Source: Gammaproteobacteria bacterium
GTDB taxonomy: Bacteria; Pseudomonadota; Gammaproteobacteria; Magnimaribacterales; TMED112
Assembly (NCBI GenBank): GCA_002690945.1
Contig: NZGL01000018.1
Span: 20,256 to 56,848 of the forward strand
Direction of reading: 5' to 3'
DNA: 36,593 nt
The notes beneath the pieces are model-generated. The model saw nothing but the letters and a program-made list of their open reading frames with translations, was not told the origin of the DNA and did no database searches. Of the stretch, positions 33,139-36,593 are shown in pieces. Position 1 is the stretch's first letter, and the number at the start of each line of letters is the position of its first letter. A program made the position numbers and the translations under genes.

Positions 33139-34068
33139 ATGTTTAAAGTAGCGGCACTCTATAAATTTGCTCAAGTTGCAAAGCCTGAAGATCTGCAAAA
33201 GAAAATCAAGGCTAAGTTAAAGGAGCTCAATATCTATGGAACAATTTTAATTGGTAATGAAGGTTTAAATGGCACAATCTCTGGAAAAGAAAACGACTTA
33301 ATAAAAGCTTTAGATTTCATTAAAAAAATTCCTGGTTTCTCTGACTTAGATATCAAGCATTCTGCATCTATAGCCAAGCCTTTTATGCGTCTAAAAGTTA
33401 AATTAAAAGAAGAAATCGTCACCATCGGTGATAGATCTATCGATCCAGTAAATCAAGCTGGTAAATACGTTAATCCTTCTGAATGGAATGCACTAATAAA
33501 TGATCCAAATACTATACTTATAGACACTAGAAACGATTACGAGTATTCAATAGGCACATTCAAAGATGCTATGAATCCAGAGACTGAAACATTTAGAGAA
33601 TTTCCGCAATGGGTAAAGAAACAGAAATTTTCTAAGCAAGACAAGAAGAATAAAAATATTGCTATGTTTTGTACAGGGGGGATTAGGTGTGAGAAAGCAT
33701 CTTCTTTTATGAAATTAGAGGGTTTTGATAATGTTTTTCATCTTAAAGGTGGAATTTTAAAGTATTTAGAAGAAACGCCTTCAAATGAAAGCCTTTGGGG
33801 TGGTGAATGCTTTGTTTTTGATGATAGAGTGTCTGTGCAACATGATCTATCAGAAGGCACCTATGACATGTGCCATGGTTGTAGAATGCCAATCACAGAG
33901 AACGATAAAGAATCAGAACAATATGTTCGTGGAGTTTCCTGCCCAAACTGTTTTGACAGCAAAACATCTAAACAGGTTGAACGCTATAAAAATAGACAGA
34001 AACAAATAGATTTAGCGAAATCAAGAAACCGAAATCATATCGGGCCTAAAGAAGTGGTTAGAAAATAG
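33139..34068 (+). CDS. trhO: Oxygen-dependent tRNA uridine(34) hydroxylase (rhodanese-like)
   Basis: TrhO (YceA) makes 5-hydroxyuridine at the wobble base of tRNAs, the precursor of cmo5U. The 309 residues have the N-terminal UPF0176 ferredoxin-like domain (GTILIGNEGLNGTISG, 34-49), the rhodanese domain with TILIDTRNDYEYSIGTF (split about 125-141) and the active loop MFCTGGIRCEK (Cys178, Cys184), and a C-terminal cysteine cluster (MCHGC, CPNC) that may bind metal. It lies 21 bases after tRNA-Arg(TCG), whose U34 might be a substrate; this is only a positional hint. It abuts the convergent EamA-type gene with no gap. Confidence 0.93.
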   Translation: MFKVAALYKFAQVAKPEDLQKKIKAKLKELNIYGTILIGNEGLNGTISGKENDLIKALDFIKKIPGFSDLDIKHSASIAKPFMRLKVKLKEEIVTIGDRSIDPVNQAGKYVNPSEWNALINDPNTILIDTRNDYEYSIGTFKDAMNPETETFREFPQWVKKQKFSKQDKKNKNIAMFCTGGIRCEKASSFMKLEGFDNVFHLKGGILKYLEETPSNESLWGGECFVFDDRVSVQHDLSEGTYDMCHGCRMPITENDKESEQYVRGVSCPNCFDSKTSKQVERYKNRQKQIDLAKSRNRNHIGPKEVVRK

Positions 34069-34932
34069 TTATTTATCAGCTGCTTTCTGCTTGTTAGCAA
34101 AAAAGACTCCCAAGAATATAAGCAATGTGCCAATTATCTTATCAGCAGGGAACTGTTCGCCATCGTATGCTATTCCTAAAAAAATGCTAGATACAGGCAC
34201 TAGGTAGGTTACAAAAGAAGCATTTATTGGTCCTATTCTCTTAATTAATTTAATGAACAAAACATAGGCCAATGATGTATTGATTATGCCAAGTAAAGCT
34301 AAATAAACCCATGATGTAGAGGTTATTGTCGCCATTCTATCAGAGTAAAAAAATACGAATGGCAATAATACAATGGCTCCTACGATAATCGATCCCATAC
34401 CTATAAATGAATTGCTCATTCTTGCTGGAGTTTTTGATAAATAAACACCAGCTATTGCATAAGATAAAGAGGCTATTACACACAACATTGAAGAAAATAA
34501 ATCTAAGTTTCCAGATGGACCAACAAGTGAAAATAAACCTAAGAGACCGATTAAAACTCCTGTAAGCTTAAAATAAGAGAACTCTCCACGATACAAAGAA
34601 AATAATATTAAAGCCGTTAAAATCGGTACAGTAGCCTGTAATATAGATAAAGAACCTGGTCCCAGACTTAATGCTGCATAGGAAAAAAGAGTAAATGGTA
34701 AAGCTGTATTCAGTATACCTATTAATAAAAAGGGAAATCCATGGTCATAAAAAGAATATTTCTTCATCTTTAATATAAAGAATGGTGCAATAAATATTGC
34801 TGCAAGAAGCATTCTTAGGGATACAATTTGTAATGGTTCCAAACCATCCCTTACTAGAAGTCTTAAAAATAAAAAAGATCCGCCCCAAAGTATTGAGACG
34901 ATCAATAAAGTGGTAAAGTCTTTTAAGTTCAT
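34069..34932 (-). CDS. EamA/DMT-family transporter
   Basis: A 287-residue inner-membrane protein with ten hydrophobic segments in two five-helix EamA repeats: first ILWGGSFLFLRLLVRDGLEPLQIVSLRML (split around 14-43), second starting AIAGVYLSKTPARMSNSFIG, with INASFVTYLVPVSSIFLGI near the end. Members export amino acids, nucleosides or other metabolites, and the substrate cannot be read from the sequence. The next ORF upstream on this strand is the 54-aa SOS-box ORF, 65 bases away, so the transporter might be co-transcribed with it; no promoter of its own stands out. Confidence 0.88.
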   Translation of the reverse strand: MNLKDFTTLLIVSILWGGSFLFLRLLVRDGLEPLQIVSLRMLLAAIFIAPFFILKMKKYSFYDHGFPFLLIGILNTALPFTLFSYAALSLGPGSLSILQATVPILTALILFSLYRGEFSYFKLTGVLIGLLGLFSLVGPSGNLDLFSSMLCVIASLSYAIAGVYLSKTPARMSNSFIGMGSIIVGAIVLLPFVFFYSDRMATITSTSWVYLALLGIINTSLAYVLFIKLIKRIGPINASFVTYLVPVSSIFLGIAYDGEQFPADKIIGTLLIFLGVFFANKQKAADK

Positions 34933-34997
34933 ATTTATTTTGGATTAACTACTAATGTCGTAATAAAAGCGTAGTAATAGTAATTTAAAAATTAATC

Positions 34998-35162
34998 TTA
35001 AGAAAGCCTATTAAAAGCATTTTCAGCATTATTTATCTCTTTGAGATGGTTTAAAAAGTTCTGTGCTGAAGAATAGTCTGAATCGAAGTATTGAAATGCA
35101 ATTTTTTTAATATATGCATCATCTATTGGGTCTTTTAAAAAGTAATCAATCATTTCACTCAT
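34998..35162 (-). CDS. 54-residue ORF directly under a LexA-type SOS box
   Basis: A small ORF reading MSEMIDYFLKDP..AFNRLS, acidic, helix-rich in appearance and without cysteine, signal peptide or membrane segment. The start is ATG at 35162. A LexA-type box (35162-35181) overlaps a -10-like TATACT (35171-35176) only 8 bases from the ATG, so the gene would be leaderless and SOS-controlled. It has its own transcription unit: a terminator for the upstream gene lies at 35191-35219. I do not recognise the family. The next gene downstream is the EamA transporter. Confidence 0.6.
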   Translation of the reverse strand: MSEMIDYFLKDPIDDAYIKKIAFQYFDSDYSSAQNFLNHLKEINNAENAFNRLS

Positions 35163-35181
35163 ACTGTATAAGTATACAGTA
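35162..35181. promoter_or_regulatory. LexA-type SOS box
   Basis: TACTGTATAAGTATACAGTA is a near-perfect palindrome with CTGT-N8-ACAG, differing from the E. coli consensus (TACTGTATATATATACAGTA) at two central bases. It covers the -10-like hexamer of the small ORF, as expected for repression. Confidence 0.85.
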
Positions 35182-35190
35182 TTACTGAAT

Positions 35191-35219
35191 AAAAAAAAGG
35201 GGAAGTTTCCTTCCCCTTT
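35191..35219 (-). terminator. Intrinsic terminator of the TonB-dependent receptor gene
   Basis: The minus strand forms AAAGGGGAAG-GAAA-CTTCCCCTTT (35196-35219), a 10-bp perfect stem with a GAAA tetraloop, running into a T tract of eight (complement of 35191-35198). It lies 22 bases after the receptor stop codon. Confidence 0.93.
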
Positions 35220-35240
35220 CTTATTCGAAAGATTACTTAA

Positions 35241-36593
35241 TTAAAATTTCCAGTTAACACTTGCGGTTACCTGACGACCTACTGAGATAAAGTTGATCTC
35301 TCTATCGAAGACGTCATCTTCAGTACCATCATAGTCCATGAGGTTTGTGAAGTTTAGTCTTACTGTAAGATCATCTGAAGCTCTGTAGCCTAGACCACCA
35401 TTCCATACTGTATAACCTTTGTACTCACTTATTGGATTACCTTCGTAATCTAAGTACTCATCGTCATATTGTTGGAATTTATTGATCACACCACCAGACC
35501 TGGTGTTACCTTGTACGTAGGCATACCATTTGTCTTTGCTGTACTCAATACTTGTGTCATAGAACCACTCGTCATTACCGAATTCACCAGTGTAACTTTC
35601 AAGATCTTCTGGTTTACCAGATGCAGCACTTTCATAATATACTTCTTGATAAGCTCTCCATCTAACAGCCATTGAACCTAAGTCCATTGCTACGTTATCT
35701 CTAGATACGAATGATGCCATTTCAGCAAGATCGAAAGCAAAGTCTGCTTTCCATACGTATGTAGCAAAGTTAATTAAACCGGCGTTAACAAGTCCTGATT
35801 CGAAGTATATAACCTGACCATCTGCGTCTCTTTCAAATTTTCCGCAGTATTGGTTTGGATAATCTTCGAAGTCATAACATGCTTCCATGTTTTGTGTTAA
35901 AGAGAAGGATGTTACATAGTCCTCCAAATTAATTTTAATGTAGTCAACAGCAAATCTTAGATCGCCGAACACTGCATCACTAAACCAAGTTGGTACGTAA
36001 ACTAATCCTAAAGCTTCTGTTTCAGCTGTCTCGTTAAACAGATTTGGGTTACCACCAAATTTACCAGTAGCAGTTGCGTTAACTACAATACTGATGAAAT
36101 CAGGTGCTAGACCTGCAGCCAAACAGTTAGCTTCTCTAACATCTGGGTTTCTACCTAATCCTCTATTTCTATAGTCACATGGGTCGTTACCTGTGCTATA
36201 AGATGTTACCTGAGGTAAGAAAAGATCTCCTAAGTCAGGAGCTTTAATAGCTGTCTGCTCAGAATATCTAATTGTTAGGTCATCCATTACTCTCCAAGCT
36301 AAAGATGTTGATTCAACATCAAAACTACCTGAAGAAGAACTATCAATAGTTCTTCCAGAGAAGTCTGCTATTAATGACATCATGCCTGGTAAGGATATAT
36401 CGCCACCTATAATAGGAACACTAAGCTCCCAGTATTCTGCGTCAACTTCATAACCACCACCTAGTGAAGGTCTTGAGGCTGATCTTGTTAGCGCCATGTC
36501 CTGAATTGGTGAAGACTTATAGTCTCCTTGCTCTACTCTACCTTCATAACCAACAGCCATCTTAAGTTCACCAGCTGGTAATGACATAATGTC
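35241..36593 (-). CDS. TonB-dependent outer-membrane receptor (C-terminal part)
   Basis: About 450 residues of a TonB-dependent receptor beta-barrel. The gene runs off the window edge: the frame is still open at 36593 (DIMSLPAGELK), so the signal peptide, TonB box and plug are not visible. The barrel strands show alternating polar/aromatic pattern, and landmarks such as SLAWRVMDDLTIRYSEQTAIKAPDLGDLF (split) and FTNLMDYDG precede the final strand NWKF, ending in the typical aromatic C-terminus. Extracellular loops hold paired cysteines (DPCDYRN, REANCLAAG; EACYDF, QYCGKF). The substrate (iron complex, sugar or other) is unknown. Confidence 0.93.
   Translation of the reverse strand, partial: DIMSLPAGELKMAVGYEGRVEQGDYKSSPIQDMALTRSASRPSLGGGYEVDAEYWELSVPIIGGDISLPGMMSLIADFSGRTIDSSSSGSFDVESTSLAWRVMDDLTIRYSEQTAIKAPDLGDLFLPQVTSYSTGNDPCDYRNRGLGRNPDVREANCLAAGLAPDFISIVVNATATGKFGGNPNLFNETAETEALGLVYVPTWFSDAVFGDLRFAVDYIKINLEDYVTSFSLTQNMEACYDFEDYPNQYCGKFERDADGQVIYFESGLVNAGLINFATYVWKADFAFDLAEMASFVSRDNVAMDLGSMAVRWRAYQEVYYESAASGKPEDLESYTGEFGNDEWFYDTSIEYSKDKWYAYVQGNTRSGGVINKFQQYDDEYLDYEGNPISEYKGYTVWNGGLGYRASDDLTVRLNFTNLMDYDGTEDDVFDREINFISVGRQVTASVNWKF

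Larger units (their letters stand above)
34933..35240. other. 308-base gap between EamA and TonB-receptor genes
   Basis: It holds the 54-residue ORF (34998-35162), its SOS box (35162-35181) and the receptor terminator (35191-35219). The stretch 34933-34997 is AT-rich and shows nothing further. Confidence 0.8.

Overview
The window is a gene-dense, AT-rich piece of a bacterial chromosome (about one-third G+C by eye). It looks like a free-living, streamlined marine gammaproteobacterium, and SAR86-like is my best guess. The pointers are the queA-tgt-yajC-secD-secF cluster, the rluC/rne and trmJ/suhB divergent pairs, NhaB, MlaA, TrhO, a TonB-dependent receptor and a DUF3604 protein, together with very short spacers and many overlapping gene ends. 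The taxon is inferred from gene content and style. I see no phage, IS element, CRISPR array or integrase.

Layout. 1-822: 3' part of an indoleamine 2,3-dioxygenase gene. 819-3373 (minus): a tight five-gene operon (NTF2-like, cupin, DUF4399, fatty-acid hydroxylase, unknown protein). 3431-4222: an SDR. 4265-4728: a gap holding a probable structured RNA with a strong terminator, then a monofunctional pheA. 5541-8200: an alpha/beta hydrolase, a stand-alone nnrD and an FTR1 iron permease with a textbook Fur-controlled promoter. 8243-12907 (minus): MBL-fold protein, HupE/UreJ, parvulin-like PPIase and a DUF3604/PHP-like protein. 12931-14402: a cupin, two tandem paralogous lipoproteins, the remnant of a third copy, and tRNA-Glu. 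14403-22214: trmJ/suhB, secF-secD-yajC-tgt-queA, tRNA-Leu and rluC. 22405-27613: rne, nudC/nhaB and dusA. 27561-31830: mlaA, a split methionyl-tRNA synthetase, a ferredoxin-NADP reductase and bacterioferritin. 31822-34932: grxD-pdxJ, two tandem tRNA-Arg genes, trhO and an EamA transporter. 34998-36593: a small ORF under a LexA-type box, then the C-terminal part of a TonB-dependent receptor.

How it works together. Much of the window is RNA and translation machinery: queuosine synthesis (QueA, Tgt), tRNA modification (TrmJ, DusA, TrhO), RluC, RNase E and MetG plus its detached tRNA-binding domain. Iron handling is a second theme: FTR1 and bacterioferritin each have a Fur-box-like palindrome, but placed differently (inside the promoter of FTR1, upstream of the bfr promoter), which suggests opposite responses. 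At least ten genes carry a -10-like hexamer only 4-10 bases before the start codon, so leaderless transcripts may be usual here. Most convergent gene pairs overlap at their stop codons.

The least expected items are an RNase E without its CPxC zinc link, a 54-aa ORF directly under a near-consensus SOS box, the structured RNA before pheA, an MlaA with no lipidation cysteine, a YajC with a lipobox, and an rluC whose last codons lie in the antisense of a tRNA gene.
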